Origin: Microbacterium invictum
GTDB taxonomy: Bacteria; Actinomycetota; Actinomycetes; Actinomycetales; Microbacteriaceae
DNA: 64,000 nucleotides
Direction: 5' to 3'
Assembly: GCF_014197265.1 (NCBI RefSeq)
Contig: NZ_JACIFH010000001.1
Coordinates: 620,001 to 684,000 of the forward strand
The notes beneath the pieces were generated by a model, which did no database searches, was not told the origin of the DNA, and saw only the letters and a list, made by a program, of their open reading frames with translations. Shown one piece after another: positions 35,041 through 43,909 of the stretch (position 1 is the stretch's first letter; each line of letters begins with the position of its first letter). The position numbers were made by a program, and so were the translations under genes.

Positions 35041-36495
35041 TCAGACCACTGCCGGCACGGCATCCACCGAGTGATCGGTGAAGGCCTGCTTGGGCACGAA
35101 TACGAGCAGGACGGCCGCTACCAGGGCCGTCACGCCGCACACGATCCACACCGTGAGGTAGCCGGTGAACGATCCGGCCGTGCCTTCGGCGGCGACGCCC
35201 GCTCCGGTCGCGCCGTGGAACAGCGCGATGCCGAACACGCACGACGCGATCGCGCCGCCCACGGTCTTGACCGAATTGGTCAGCCCGGTGGCCACGCCGG
35301 TCTGCGTGGCCGGCGCCGCCGCTGCCGCCGCGGCCGGCAACGCGGCCACGAGCGCGCCCGAGCCGAGACCTACGACGACCATGTTGCTGATGACCTGCGC
35401 GTAGGCGGTGTGGAACGGCAGGAACAGCAGGAAGCCGACGCCGACCAGGAGTGCCGCGCCGATGAGGGCCACGCGCGGAGTGAAGCGGCGGGCGACCAGA
35501 GGGAAAGTCAGGGCGCCGACGATCATCGCGATCAGGTAGACGCCGATGATGAGCGAGGTCTGGAACCCGCCCGTGCCCAAGCCGAATCCGTACACGTCGG
35601 GATCGGTGCGCGCGAACGTTGACAGGGGCGCCTGCGCGCCCAGGACGCTTACGCCGAACAGCCCGGCTGTGAGGAAGACCGGGCCGAGCGCGGGGGAGCG
35701 GAACATGCGCACATCGATGAGCGGGTCGGGGTGCCGCAGCTCCCACGCGGCGAAGGGCCACACCAGCAGCACACCCAGGGCGACCAGCGCCCATGGCAGG
35801 ACGTCGCCGACGCCGTTGAGGCGCAGGAAGCTGAGACCGCCCGTGAATGCGATGAGCGCGAACGAGATCAGCACCAGGCCCACGGTGTCCAGGCGCCCGC
35901 CGGTGGGCTCGGGCGACTCCTGCACGCCGAACAGGATCACGAAGAAGCAGACGACGACAAGCAGCGCCGGGATCAGCAGGACGATCCACAGCGGGATCGC
36001 ATCGACCAGTGCGCCGCCGGCCAGGGCGCCGGAGATCGCGCCGAGCTCGAGGGCGGCCACGAGCAGACCGGCGGCGCGGGCGGTGATGGCCGCGCGCCCC
36101 TGCATGCGCCGGGACCGCGACCAGATGAGGGCGATCTCCAGCGGAAGCCACACGACGTAGAAGCCCTGCAGCGCCCAGGCGACCAGGAACACGGCGAACG
36201 AGTCGGTGAACGGCAGGGCGAGTGAGGCGAGGGCGGTCAGAGCGGTCGAGACGAGCAGGATGCGCTTGTGGCCGACCATGTCGCCGAGCTTGGCCAGGGC
36301 GGGCACCACGAGTGCCGACAGCATCAGCTGCGTGCCCTCGAGCCAGTTCACATCGGCATCGTGGATGCTCAGGTGCCGCGCGATGTCGGTGAGCATGGGC
36401 GTGTACCAGCCCTGCAGCACGCCGCTGGTGAACTCGACGAACGCGAGGAATCCGACGACGCCGGCAAGCGTCCCCAAGGTGACGCGTGCGGACAT
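35041..36495 (-). CDS. MFS transporter, DHA2 (multidrug) type
   Basis: A 484-residue protein with about 14 hydrophobic segments, typical of the EmrB/QacA-like DHA2 group. PALAKLGDMVGHKRILLVS is the conserved loop between helices 2 and 3. Two adjacent ATG codons exist (36498 and 36495). AAGGAG ends only 1 nt before the first, so the second is the more plausible start. Substrate is unknown and no regulator is adjacent. Confidence 0.82.
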   Translation of the reverse strand: MSARVTLGTLAGVVGFLAFVEFTSGVLQGWYTPMLTDIARHLSIHDADVNWLEGTQLMLSALVVPALAKLGDMVGHKRILLVSTALTALASLALPFTDSFAVFLVAWALQGFYVVWLPLEIALIWSRSRRMQGRAAITARAAGLLVAALELGAISGALAGGALVDAIPLWIVLLIPALLVVVCFFVILFGVQESPEPTGGRLDTVGLVLISFALIAFTGGLSFLRLNGVGDVLPWALVALGVLLVWPFAAWELRHPDPLIDVRMFRSPALGPVFLTAGLFGVSVLGAQAPLSTFARTDPDVYGFGLGTGGFQTSLIIGVYLIAMIVGALTFPLVARRFTPRVALIGAALLVGVGFLLFLPFHTAYAQVISNMVVVGLGSGALVAALPAAAAAAAPATQTGVATGLTNSVKTVGGAIASCVFGIALFHGATGAGVAAEGTAGSFTGYLTVWIVCGVTALVAAVLLVFVPKQAFTDHSVDAVPAVV

Positions 36496-36523
36496 CATGC
36501 TCCTTGCGGGGGTTCGGGCGCGT

Positions 36524-37879
36524 CTACTGTAGCCGCTGCAGCAGCTCCCGATGGAATCGCTCGCCGTGCTCCAGTTCACTGATCTCCACGCGCTCGTCGA
36601 CGCCGTGGATGCCGGCGCGCTGCGCCGCCGACATGGCCAGCGGCGCGAACCGGAACACCGCCGGTGAGAAGCGATGGAAATGCCGCGAATCGGTGGCCGC
36701 CATCGAGACGTACGGCACGGCCGCGGCAGCGGGGTGCGAGACGGCGAGGGCATCGCGCAGCAGCGTGAACTGCGCAGTGTCGGTCGCGGACTCGGGTGAG
36801 GGCTCGCTTCCTTCGAGCACCTCGACGTGCACGTGCGAGTCCTGGACGCGACGACGCACGCGGCGGACCGTACCGGCAACGGTCTCGCCGAGCGCGATCC
36901 GCAGGTTCACCGTCGCCGAGGCCTGTGAGGGCAGCACGTTCGCGGCCGTTCCACCGGCGAGCATGGTCGCCGCGACCGTCGTGCGCACCAGGGCCGCCGG
37001 CTCGCCGCCCAGCAGCACGAAGGCACGCGCCGTCAGTGGGGGCAGGGCGCCGAGCACGCGGTACAGCGCACGCGCAGGTCCGGTCGCGCGTGCGGCGAAC
37101 AGGCCCAGCATGCGGGTGATGGCGGCGGGAGCGCGCGGCGGGAAGGTGCCGGGCGTGAGCCGGTCGACGGCCCGCGCGATCCGGCCCACGGCAGTGAGCG
37201 CGGGGGGCGTCGACGCGTGACCGCCTTCGCCGCGGGCGCTCAGGCGCAGGGTGAGCACGCCCTTCTCGCCGACCCCGATCATCGCGGCGGTGCCCGGGAC
37301 GAGAGGCAGTGGCGCGTCGACGACCGCCCCGCCCTCGTCGAGTACTAGCCAGGGAACGATCCCGCGCTCGCGCAGCGTCGCGGCGATCTCCTGCGCGGCC
37401 GCGCCGTACGTCTCCTCATTGCCCCCGAATGACAGGTACACATCGCGCGGGGGAGTGAACCCTGCGGCCAGCAGGTTCTCGACCGCCTCGATCGTGACGA
37501 TCAGCGGGCCCTTGTCGTCGAGCGCACCCCGGCCGTACACCCACCCGTCGGCGACGACGCCCGCGAAGGGCGGGTGGGTCCACGCATCGGACTCGTCGAC
37601 CGGCACCACGTCGAAGTGCGCCATCAGGACGATCGGATCGGCCGCGGCATCGAGACCCCGCCAGCGGTACAGCAGCCCGAGGTCGGTGATGCGCTCGAGC
37701 TCGAGGCGCTCGTGCACCAGCGGATACAGCTCGGCAAGCAGAGTTGCGAACGCGTCAAACGGCTCCATCCCTCGGGTGTCGAGTTCGGCCGACACCGTCG
37801 GGAGCGCGATCATCCTCGAGAGACGCGCGGCGATGCCAGGACGCGGTGCGGTCTCGGGCCGGGGGCTGTCGGTGCTCAT
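36524..37879 (-). CDS. M20 family metallopeptidase (carboxypeptidase S-like)
   Basis: A 451-residue dizinc hydrolase. Zinc-ligand motifs are LMAHFDVVPVDE (His, Asp), YGRGALDDKGP (Asp), FGGNEETYGA (Glu pair), WLVLDEGGAV and a C-terminal TDSRHFHRFSP (His). That order and length match the CPS1/PM20D1 branch, which acts on N-acyl amino acids or short peptides. No signal peptide is seen, so it should be cytoplasmic. TAGAGT (37887-37892, minus) ends 7 nt before the ATG. Confidence 0.87.
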   Translation of the reverse strand: MSTDSPRPETAPRPGIAARLSRMIALPTVSAELDTRGMEPFDAFATLLAELYPLVHERLELERITDLGLLYRWRGLDAAADPIVLMAHFDVVPVDESDAWTHPPFAGVVADGWVYGRGALDDKGPLIVTIEAVENLLAAGFTPPRDVYLSFGGNEETYGAAAQEIAATLRERGIVPWLVLDEGGAVVDAPLPLVPGTAAMIGVGEKGVLTLRLSARGEGGHASTPPALTAVGRIARAVDRLTPGTFPPRAPAAITRMLGLFAARATGPARALYRVLGALPPLTARAFVLLGGEPAALVRTTVAATMLAGGTAANVLPSQASATVNLRIALGETVAGTVRRVRRRVQDSHVHVEVLEGSEPSPESATDTAQFTLLRDALAVSHPAAAAVPYVSMAATDSRHFHRFSPAVFRFAPLAMSAAQRAGIHGVDERVEISELEHGERFHRELLQRLQ

Positions 37880-37911
37880 GGATACGACTCTACGGCCGCC
37901 CGAGACCGCCC

Positions 37912-38580
37912 TCAGCGCGCGCTGAACCGGGCTTCGACGGCGGCCGAGACGACGATGTCCTCGGGCTGGAATTCGAGGGCCGGGCCACCGGCACCCGCGG
38001 CGAACGCCGCCGTGGTCATGCGCATCATCTCGGGGCGGGCAGTGGCCGCCTGGTGCTGCGTGAGCAGACCGAGGTCGGCGACCTCCAGTGGCGTGACGGT
38101 GGAGTGGCCGATCGCAGCGGCGTAGGCCGTCGCCCGGTCGACGGCGACACGGACAGCGGATGCCGCCACCGCCGCCTCGGTGGCCTTCGCGGTCTCAGGG
38201 GTCAGATGCCACTGGACCCCATCCACCTGGACGCCGTCTTTCTCGGCGATGGAGGTGATCCACCACGACAGTGCGGCGAAGTCGGTGAACGTCGCCGTGA
38301 GCTCCACCGACGCGTAGTGGACGAGGGGGAGCTGGGTGCCCTGGTCGTTCCACGGGCGATTCGCCCACACGGCGACCCGCTGGCTCGTCCATTCGCGCAC
38401 GGCGCCCTCGGCCTTGCGGGCGGCGAGGTCATCGCGCAGGGGTGCGCTGAGGGCGGCGATGCGCTCCACGACGGCGCCGCGCTCGGCGCCGTCCACACGG
38501 ACGCTCACCGTGGCGATGGCCTCTTCGGGCGCCACTCGGGTCTCGTGCTCGCCCCGGACGGTGATGATCACTTCGCTCAT
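37912..38580 (-). CDS. SIMPL domain-containing protein
   Basis: A 222-residue protein beginning MSEVIITVRGEHETRVAPEEA, the typical start of SIMPL (DUF541) domains, and containing AYAAAIGHSTVTPLEVADLGLL. SIMPL proteins are of uncertain function, many linked to stress resistance. No signal peptide is visible, unlike most family members. TAGAGT (38588-38593, minus) ends 7 nt before the ATG. It is the last gene of the minus-strand block before ssrA. Confidence 0.85.
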   Translation of the reverse strand: MSEVIITVRGEHETRVAPEEAIATVSVRVDGAERGAVVERIAALSAPLRDDLAARKAEGAVREWTSQRVAVWANRPWNDQGTQLPLVHYASVELTATFTDFAALSWWITSIAEKDGVQVDGVQWHLTPETAKATEAAVAASAVRVAVDRATAYAAAIGHSTVTPLEVADLGLLTQHQAATARPEMMRMTTAAFAAGAGGPALEFQPEDIVVSAAVEARFSAR

Positions 38581-38624
38581 GCCCGTGACTCTACGCGGGA
38601 ATGGCGCGAACTCCGCACACGTTG

Positions 38625-38630
38625 TAGGCT
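38625..38630 (+). promoter_or_regulatory. Possible -10 box of the ssrA promoter
   Basis: TAGGCT lies 75 nt before the mature tmRNA 5' end. It would give a precursor with a leader of about 70 nt to be removed by RNase P. Confidence 0.35.
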
Positions 38631-38705
38631 GTATTGCTCGGGTGCCATTGGCATCCACGTGACAACTCCACAGGGTGACAGTGGTTCCTTCGCCGCAAGG
38701 CTCAA

Positions 38706-39071
38706 GGGGATGATCGGTTTCGACATCGCCTGCGAATCTGCGAGAAGCGGGCCGAGGATGCAGGGTTATCTCGTTAACGATCTCTGCAAAACAATAAGTG
38801 CCGATGCAAAGCGCACTGACTTCGCCCTCGCTGCGTAAGCGAGCCTGAAGTCCGTCAGGCCGTAGGCGACCCCGCTACGGATCCTGGCGTCATCTAGGGG
38901 TCTTGCTGAACGGTGGCGTCTGGACGCCGTTCGGGACTCTTCCCAGACTGGGCTCGTCGACTTAGGTGTCTGTGACAAAGGTCGGAGCCGAGCAGAACGT
39001 CTCTACAGACTGCGCCCGGAGAAGACGCCGTATCCCAGCGATGGACGGGGGTTCGATTCCCCCCATCTCCA
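38706..39071 (+). ncRNA. ssrA: tmRNA (10Sa RNA)
   Basis: The 5' end GGGGATGATCGG and the 3' end CATCTCCA pair to form a tRNA-like acceptor stem, with a T-arm GGGGGTTCGATTCCCCC. The tag frame starts at GCC 38800 and runs to TAA 38836-38838, encoding ADAKRTDFALAA, which ends in the ALAA degron recognised by ClpXP-type proteases. The 3' CCA is not encoded; the genome has CGA after the discriminator base. Together with SmpB it rescues stalled ribosomes. A bidirectional-looking terminator follows at 39094. Confidence 0.96.
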
Positions 39072-39093
39072 CGAAGCCGCTGTCACCAGGAGT

Positions 39094-39137
39094 GAAGGGC
39101 CCGACTTTCGCGATATTCTGCGGAAATCGGGCCCTTC
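39094..39137 (+). terminator. Terminator downstream of ssrA
   Basis: GAAGGGCCCGACTTTC and GAAATCGGGCCCTTC form a 15-bp stem with one bulge and a loop of about 13 nt, followed by GTCTG. It lies 22 nt after the tmRNA 3' end. Confidence 0.75.
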
Positions 39138-39218
39138 GTCTGTGCGGGTGGATGCCGGAACGTATCACAATATGACGGCGCAGTACCGTCGCGGGCGAAT
39201 GCAACGCATGATGCTGGC

Positions 39219-40400
39219 ATGACCACGACACCTCCCGCGTCGACGTTCGAGACGCCGCTCAAGTTCGCGTACTGGGTGCCCAACGTGTCGGGCGGCCTCG
39301 TCGTCTCGACCATCGAACAGCGGACCGATTGGCAGTTCGACTACAACAAGCGGCTCGCGCGCATCGCGGAGCAGAGCGGCTTCGAGTACGCCTTGACGCA
39401 GGCGCGCTACGCCGCCAGCTACGGCGCCGACAAGCAGCACGAGGCCACGGCCTTCAGCCTGGCACTGCTCGGCGCCACCGAGCGGCTGCGCATCATCGCG
39501 GCGGTCCACCCGGGCATGTGGCATCCGGGTGTCCTGGCCAAGTGGCTCATCACGGCAGATCACATCTCGGGCGGCCGCGCCGCGGTCAACATCGTGTCGG
39601 GCTGGCTGAAGGACGAGTTCACCGGCTTCGGGCTGCCCTGGCTCGAGCACGACGAGCGGTACGTGCGCACGGAGGAGTTCATCCGGATCCTGCGCGGACT
39701 CCTCACCGAGGACGGATTCTCCCACCACGGCACCCACTACGACATCTCGGACTTCACCCTTTCTCCGCGGCCGCTGGACCTGCCCGGACGCGCGCACCCC
39801 GAGATCTTCTTCGGAGGCAACTCCACCGCCGCGCAGGCGACGGCCGGGCGTGTGGCCGACTGGTACTTCTCCAACGGCCGCAGCCTCGACGGCTACGAGG
39901 AGAACGTCGCCGGCGTACGCGCGGCTGCGGAGGAGGCGGGGCGCACCCCGCGCTTCGGCCTCAACGGCTTCGCGATCGTGCGCGATACCCGTTCAGAGGC
40001 GGAGGAGACGCTGCGCGAGATCGTCGCCAAGGCGCACCGCCCCGCCGTGGAGGGTTTCCGCGAGGCGGTGAAGGAAGCGGGCCAGTCCACGGCCGACGGT
40101 CGCGGAATGTGGGCCGACTCGTCGTTCGAGGACCTCGTGCAGTACAACGACGGCTTCAAGACCCAGCTCATCGGGACGCCCGAAGAGGTCGCCGCCCGCA
40201 TCATCGCGTACAAGCGGGTGGGCGTGAACCTGCTGCTGACCGCCTATCTGCACTTCCAGGAGGAACTCGCCGCGTTCGGCCGGGAGGTGCTGCCGATCGT
40301 GCGCGCGAAGGAACAGGACCTGGCGCGCGAGCACGGCACCGAGCTGAACACCGACCTCCTGCCCGAACTCGCCGATACATCGGCGGGCGCGCTGGTCTGA
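39219..40400 (+). CDS. sfnG: Dimethyl sulfone monooxygenase SfnG-like (LLM flavin-dependent oxidoreductase)
   Basis: A 393-residue luciferase-like monooxygenase. FAYWVPNVSGGLVVSTIEQRT, GGRAAVNIVSGWLKDEF, PWLEHDERYVRTEEFI and SSFEDLVQYNDGFKTQLIGTP match SfnG, which converts dimethyl sulfone to methanesulfinate using FMNH2. The usual NADH:FMN reductase and sulfonate transporter partners are absent here. CATGAT (39207-39212) ends 6 nt before the ATG. Given the very close match in diagnostic segments, the family call is firm and the substrate is inferred. Confidence 0.88.
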   Translation: MTTTPPASTFETPLKFAYWVPNVSGGLVVSTIEQRTDWQFDYNKRLARIAEQSGFEYALTQARYAASYGADKQHEATAFSLALLGATERLRIIAAVHPGMWHPGVLAKWLITADHISGGRAAVNIVSGWLKDEFTGFGLPWLEHDERYVRTEEFIRILRGLLTEDGFSHHGTHYDISDFTLSPRPLDLPGRAHPEIFFGGNSTAAQATAGRVADWYFSNGRSLDGYEENVAGVRAAAEEAGRTPRFGLNGFAIVRDTRSEAEETLREIVAKAHRPAVEGFREAVKEAGQSTADGRGMWADSSFEDLVQYNDGFKTQLIGTPEEVAARIIAYKRVGVNLLLTAYLHFQEELAAFGREVLPIVRAKEQDLAREHGTELNTDLLPELADTSAGALV

Positions 40401-40407
40401 GCCCGGT

Positions 40408-40998
40408 TCAGGCGGCCGGGCGCTCGATGAGCAGCAGGCCCTGCTTCGTGTCGGACAGGGTCACCCAGTCATCGCCGAACCGGTAGGTCATGCCGTACCC
40501 GTTCTCATCTGTGTTCAGCGCCTGCATCGGGTCTTCGGTGTAGTAGACACCGGCATCCGAGTCCTCGCGCATCCAGCCGTCCTCGTCGAGCTGCGCCTGA
40601 GCTGTCGTGACCTCGTCCGCCGTCAGGGGCGCCCAGGCGAAGATCAGCACGTTTCCGGTGGCCACCGAGAAGTCGCCCCAGGTGCAGCTGATGCCGTCGG
40701 CCGGTGCGACGTCGCCGATGACGAAGGGCTCCTCCTTGTATGTCCAGCTCTGCGCCTCGAGCTCGGCGAGCGTGTCGGTCGACACGAGGGTCTCGCAGGT
40801 GGCGGTGACCGGCTCGGGGGCCTCGTCGGTGACGTCGGGCGCGGGCGTCGCGGGATCGGTCGCGCCGGTGGTCGGCGCGGCGGGCGGAGCCGTGGTGACG
40901 GGCGGAGCGGCTTCGGGCGTGCCGGCGCACGAGGCGGTCAGGAGGGCCGCCGCGGCGATCGCCGCGCTTGCGGTGACGCGGGCAAGAGAAGAACGCAT
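40408..40998 (-). CDS. Putative lipoprotein of unknown function
   Basis: A 196-residue protein with a lipoprotein signal: RSSL, a hydrophobic stretch, then LTASCAG with the lipid-accepting Cys at about 23. A Thr/Pro/Ala-rich spacer of about 40 residues follows. The mature domain has two further cysteines (TATCETL and GISCTWG), suggesting a disulfide. I recognise no family. The ATG at 40998 gives the only complete signal peptide. Confidence 0.75.
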   Translation of the reverse strand: MRSSLARVTASAAIAAAALLTASCAGTPEAAPPVTTAPPAAPTTGATDPATPAPDVTDEAPEPVTATCETLVSTDTLAELEAQSWTYKEEPFVIGDVAPADGISCTWGDFSVATGNVLIFAWAPLTADEVTTAQAQLDEDGWMREDSDAGVYYTEDPMQALNTDENGYGMTYRFGDDWVTLSDTKQGLLLIERPAA

Positions 40999-41033
40999 GA
41001 TGGTGGTGAATACTCCGGGGTCGGGGGTTGATA

Positions 41034-41867
41034 TCAGTTCGTGGCGCCGTCGATGAGCGCGCGGAACTGGTCGTGCAGGATGCCGTTGGTCGCGAGCGAA
41101 GACCGCGACGCCAGCGAGTCCGCCCCTTCGATGTCGGTGAAACGGCCCCCGGCTTCGCGGACGATGGGCACGAGAGCGGCGATGTCGTACTCCTTCACGT
41201 CGAATTCGGCGACGAACTCGAGCCTTCCCTCGGCCAGCAGCATGTACGGCCAGGCGTCGCCATAGCCACGGTCGCGCCACACGCTTCGGGTGAGTCGCAA
41301 CAGCGCATCGGTTCGACCGACCTCGTCCCACTGGCTGAGGCTCTGGAAACTGGCACTGGCCTCCGCGAGAGTCGAGACCGACGACACGCGAAGGCGACGC
41401 GGCTCGCCGCCGGGCACATTCGTCCAGGCGCCGAGCCCGGACGCCGCCCACCACCGGCGCCCGATGGCCGGCTGGCTGGCCACGCCCACGCGGGGGACGC
41501 CGTCGACCACGAGGGCGAGGAGCGTCGTCCACATCGGGATGCCCTTGAGGTAATTCGCGGTGCCGTCGATCGGGTCGATGATCCACTGACGGGCCGAGGT
41601 CCCGGTGACGCCGAACTCCTCGCCGAAGATGCCGTCGGCCGGCCGCTCGGCCTCGAGCAGCGTGCGGATCGCCCGTTCGGTGGCCAGGTCGGCCTCGGTC
41701 ACATGCGAGGAGTCAGCCTTGAGCTGCACGTCGAGGTCCGGCGCGTCGAAGCGGGCCATCGCGACCGCGTCAGCGGCATCGGCCGCTCGAAGAGCCAACG
41801 CGAGATCGGCCGAGAGGTCGCCCTCGTACGGCGTCGACCAGGGCGTCGCGGGAGCGGGGGGAGTCAC
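41034..41867 (-). CDS. hisN: Inositol monophosphatase family protein, HisN-like histidinol-phosphatase
   Basis: A 277-residue Mg2+-dependent phosphatase. Metal-site motifs are IFGEEFG, WIIDPIDGTANYLKG and EYDIAALVPIVREAGG. Actinobacterial proteins with this length and sequence are commonly histidinol-phosphatase HisN, the eighth step of histidine synthesis. Inositol or other sugar phosphatase activity cannot be excluded. The GTG start is 6 nt after TATCCT (41874-41879, minus). Confidence 0.78.
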   Translation of the reverse strand: MTPPAPATPWSTPYEGDLSADLALALRAADAADAVAMARFDAPDLDVQLKADSSHVTEADLATERAIRTLLEAERPADGIFGEEFGVTGTSARQWIIDPIDGTANYLKGIPMWTTLLALVVDGVPRVGVASQPAIGRRWWAASGLGAWTNVPGGEPRRLRVSSVSTLAEASASFQSLSQWDEVGRTDALLRLTRSVWRDRGYGDAWPYMLLAEGRLEFVAEFDVKEYDIAALVPIVREAGGRFTDIEGADSLASRSSLATNGILHDQFRALIDGATN

Positions 41868-41962
41868 CCCTCCAGGATACGGGGCCGGTGCCGGCTCGAT
41901 TGGCGAACCAGCGCATCAAGATGGTAACGTTGACCCTCGGTTCGCCTGATAGCGGACAGCCT

Positions 41963-42038
41963 GCACCTCTAGCTCAATCGGCAGAGCAACTGACTCTTAA
42001 TCAGTGGGTTCTGGGTTCGAGTCCCAGGGGGTGCACCA
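41963..42038 (+). tRNA. tRNA-Lys (anticodon CTT)
   Basis: GCACCTCTAGCTCAATCGG begins the gene. The anticodon stem CTGA/TCAG holds the loop CTCTTAA, anticodon CTT. The T-arm is CTGGG-TTCGAGT-CCCAG and the encoded CCA ends at 42038. TTGACC at 41930-41935 upstream resembles a -35 box, but a well-spaced -10 box is not evident. Confidence 0.96.
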
Positions 42039-42041
42039 CAC

Positions 42042-42082
42042 CGAAACCCCCGCCCGGCGACACCGTCGGAGCGGGGGTTTCG
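42042..42082. terminator. Terminator between tRNA-Lys and the convergent MFS gene
   Basis: CGAAACCCCCGC (42042-42053) and GCGGGGGTTTCG (42071-42082) are perfect 12-bp complements with a 17-nt loop. The A/T-ended stem can work in both directions, ending the tRNA-Lys and MFS transcripts. Confidence 0.8.
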
Positions 42083-42104
42083 TCATCGAATGGATGCCGG
42101 AGTC

Positions 42105-43361
42105 TCAGACCGCGTCGCCGACGACGACCGCGGTGGCCACCTCCGCGGCATCCGCCTCCGCCACGTCGATGCGCGCCAGCGTGCGGCGGCGGATCAGGAT
42201 CGTGGCGGCGGCGATCAGGACGGACGCGGCGGCGAACACGAACGGGATGGCCGCGTTGAACCAGTGCCACAGGGCAGCGGCGATCGGCGGGGCCGCCGCA
42301 CCGCCGAGGAAGCGGACCGCCGAGTAGGCAGAGCTCGCCACCGCGCGCGGCAGGTCGGTCGCCTCCATCACGGACTCGGTCAGGATCGTGTTCATGAGGC
42401 CGAGCAGCAGTCCGCCCACGATGATGCAGATGACCAGGGCGGGGGCATTGTTGACGAAGACGGCAGCGGCGAGCAGGTCCAGGGTGAGCAGCGGCAGGAC
42501 CGCCAGCATCGCCGTGGTGCGCTTCATTCGGCGCAGCAGAACAGGCGCCACCCAGACGCTGGCGACCGCGAGGCCCACGCCCCAGCCGAAGAACGTCAGG
42601 CCGATGCCCATGGCGCCGAATCCGAGCGGGAACGGCGAGAACGCCAGGAGCACGAAGAATCCGATGTTGTAGAAGACGGCCGCGATGGCGAGCGTGGCCA
42701 GCGCCGGCTGACGCAGGGCCCGGATCGGCGCGGACAGCGGGATCGGCGTGCGGTTGGGGTCGTCGGTGCGCAGCAGCACGCTGACCGCGACGAGGGCGAT
42801 CGCCATCAGCACGACGACACCGAAGAACGGTCCGCGCCAGCTCATCTCGCCCAGGATTCCGCCCAGCAGCGGACCGATGGCGATGCCCAGTCCGAGCGCC
42901 GCCTCGTACAGCACGATCGCCGTCGCGCTGCCTCCGCTGGCTGCGCCGACGATCGTGGCGAGCGCCGTGGAGATGAACAGCGCGTTGCCGAGGCCCCATC
43001 CCGCGCGGAACCCGATCACGGCGTCGACGCTGCCCGACAGTGCGCACAGCAGCGCGAAGACGAGGATCAGCCCGAGGCCGATCAGGAGCGTCTTCTTCGC
43101 ACCGATGCGGCTGGAGACCCAACTGGTCACGAGCATCGCGAGCCCGGTGACGACGAGGTAGCTCGTGAACAGCAGCTCGGTCTCGACCGGTGTCGCCTCA
43201 AGGGACTCCGCGATCGCCGGCAGGATCGGGTCCACGAGTCCGATCCCCATGAACGCGACGACGCACGCGAAGGCCACCGCCCACACCTGCGCCGGCTGAC
43301 GCCACACGCTGGGGGCCATGCCCGCCGTCACCCGGACGCTCGGGGCCGTGCCCGTGCTCAT
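42105..43361 (-). CDS. MFS transporter, probable drug efflux
   Basis: A 418-residue protein with about twelve hydrophobic segments and the loop motif SWVSSRIGAKKTLLIG. Its start overlaps the marR stop (ATGA at 43358-43361), so the regulator and transporter are one operon. MarR-controlled MFS pumps usually export toxic phenolics or antibiotics; the substrate here is unknown. Confidence 0.87.
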   Translation of the reverse strand: MSTGTAPSVRVTAGMAPSVWRQPAQVWAVAFACVVAFMGIGLVDPILPAIAESLEATPVETELLFTSYLVVTGLAMLVTSWVSSRIGAKKTLLIGLGLILVFALLCALSGSVDAVIGFRAGWGLGNALFISTALATIVGAASGGSATAIVLYEAALGLGIAIGPLLGGILGEMSWRGPFFGVVVLMAIALVAVSVLLRTDDPNRTPIPLSAPIRALRQPALATLAIAAVFYNIGFFVLLAFSPFPLGFGAMGIGLTFFGWGVGLAVASVWVAPVLLRRMKRTTAMLAVLPLLTLDLLAAAVFVNNAPALVICIIVGGLLLGLMNTILTESVMEATDLPRAVASSAYSAVRFLGGAAAPPIAAALWHWFNAAIPFVFAAASVLIAAATILIRRRTLARIDVAEADAAEVATAVVVGDAV

Positions 43362-43798
43362 CTGATCTTCCTCTCCGGGGCCTCGACCCCGGTCTTTCGC
43401 GTGAGGATGTCGGCGGCGCTGTTGAGCGTCGCCCACTCCTGATCGGTCAGGTCGGCGAACCGCGGCGCCAGCGCGCTACGCAGTTCGTCATGCCACGCAT
43501 CGAGTGCACTCAGCCCGGCGGGGGTGACGGTGAGAATGGCGACACGCGAGTCTGTGGCGTCGCTCGTGCGCTCGATGAGGCCCGCGTCGGCGAGCTGACC
43601 GGCCAGCCGCGTCATGCCGGGCTGGCTGATGCGGCTGAGCCGGGCGAGGTCGCCCACACGCTGCGGACCGTGATCGCGCAGCAGTGTCAGGCTGCGCCAC
43701 TGCGCGGCGGGTGTCTCGGTGCGGGTATCGAGCGCCGCGACGCGGGTCAGGGCATGCGCGGCGATCATCAGCTGCAGCAGTTCTTCGCTTCGGGGCAT
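43358..43798 (-). CDS. MarR family transcriptional regulator
   Basis: A 146-residue winged-helix regulator. The HTH lies at about 35-80 (LLRDHGPQRVGDLARLSRIS, then QPGMTRLAGQLADAGLIER), followed by the wing TSDATDSRVAILTVTPAG. It most likely represses its own operon with the MFS efflux gene. TATGTT (43805-43810, minus) ends 6 nt before the ATG, in an AT-rich patch. Confidence 0.92.
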   Translation of the reverse strand: MPRSEELLQLMIAAHALTRVAALDTRTETPAAQWRSLTLLRDHGPQRVGDLARLSRISQPGMTRLAGQLADAGLIERTSDATDSRVAILTVTPAGLSALDAWHDELRSALAPRFADLTDQEWATLNSAADILTRKTGVEAPERKIR

Positions 43799-43807
43799 CA
43801 GAAAAAC

Positions 43808-43823
43808 ATAATACTGCTATATA
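43808..43823. promoter_or_regulatory. AT-rich imperfect palindrome, candidate MarR operator
   Basis: ATAATACTGCTATATA has AT-rich arms around CTGC and sits upstream of marR, touching its -10 box. It is one of very few AT-rich stretches in the window, which fits a MarR-type site. Confidence 0.35.
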
Positions 43824-43874
43824 ACGCGCAAATGTAAAGGTCCGGCAACGGTTGCCGACCCCACGTCCGAAGAG

Positions 43875-43903
43875 TTGACATCATCGCCGCGTGCACGCAA
43901 GAT
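43875..43903 (+). promoter_or_regulatory. Sigma-70-type promoter of the Liv-type catabolic operon
   Basis: TTGACA (43875-43880), a 17-nt spacer and CAAGAT (43898-43903) form a consensus-like promoter. Transcription should start near 43910, leaving a leader of about 47 nt. It is the clearest -35 box in the window. Confidence 0.6.
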
Positions 43904-43909
43904 GGCGTT

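Noticed and set aside
38706..39218. Integration site for a mobile element at ssrA
   Set aside because: No integrase, no repeat of the tmRNA 3' end and normal base composition after it.
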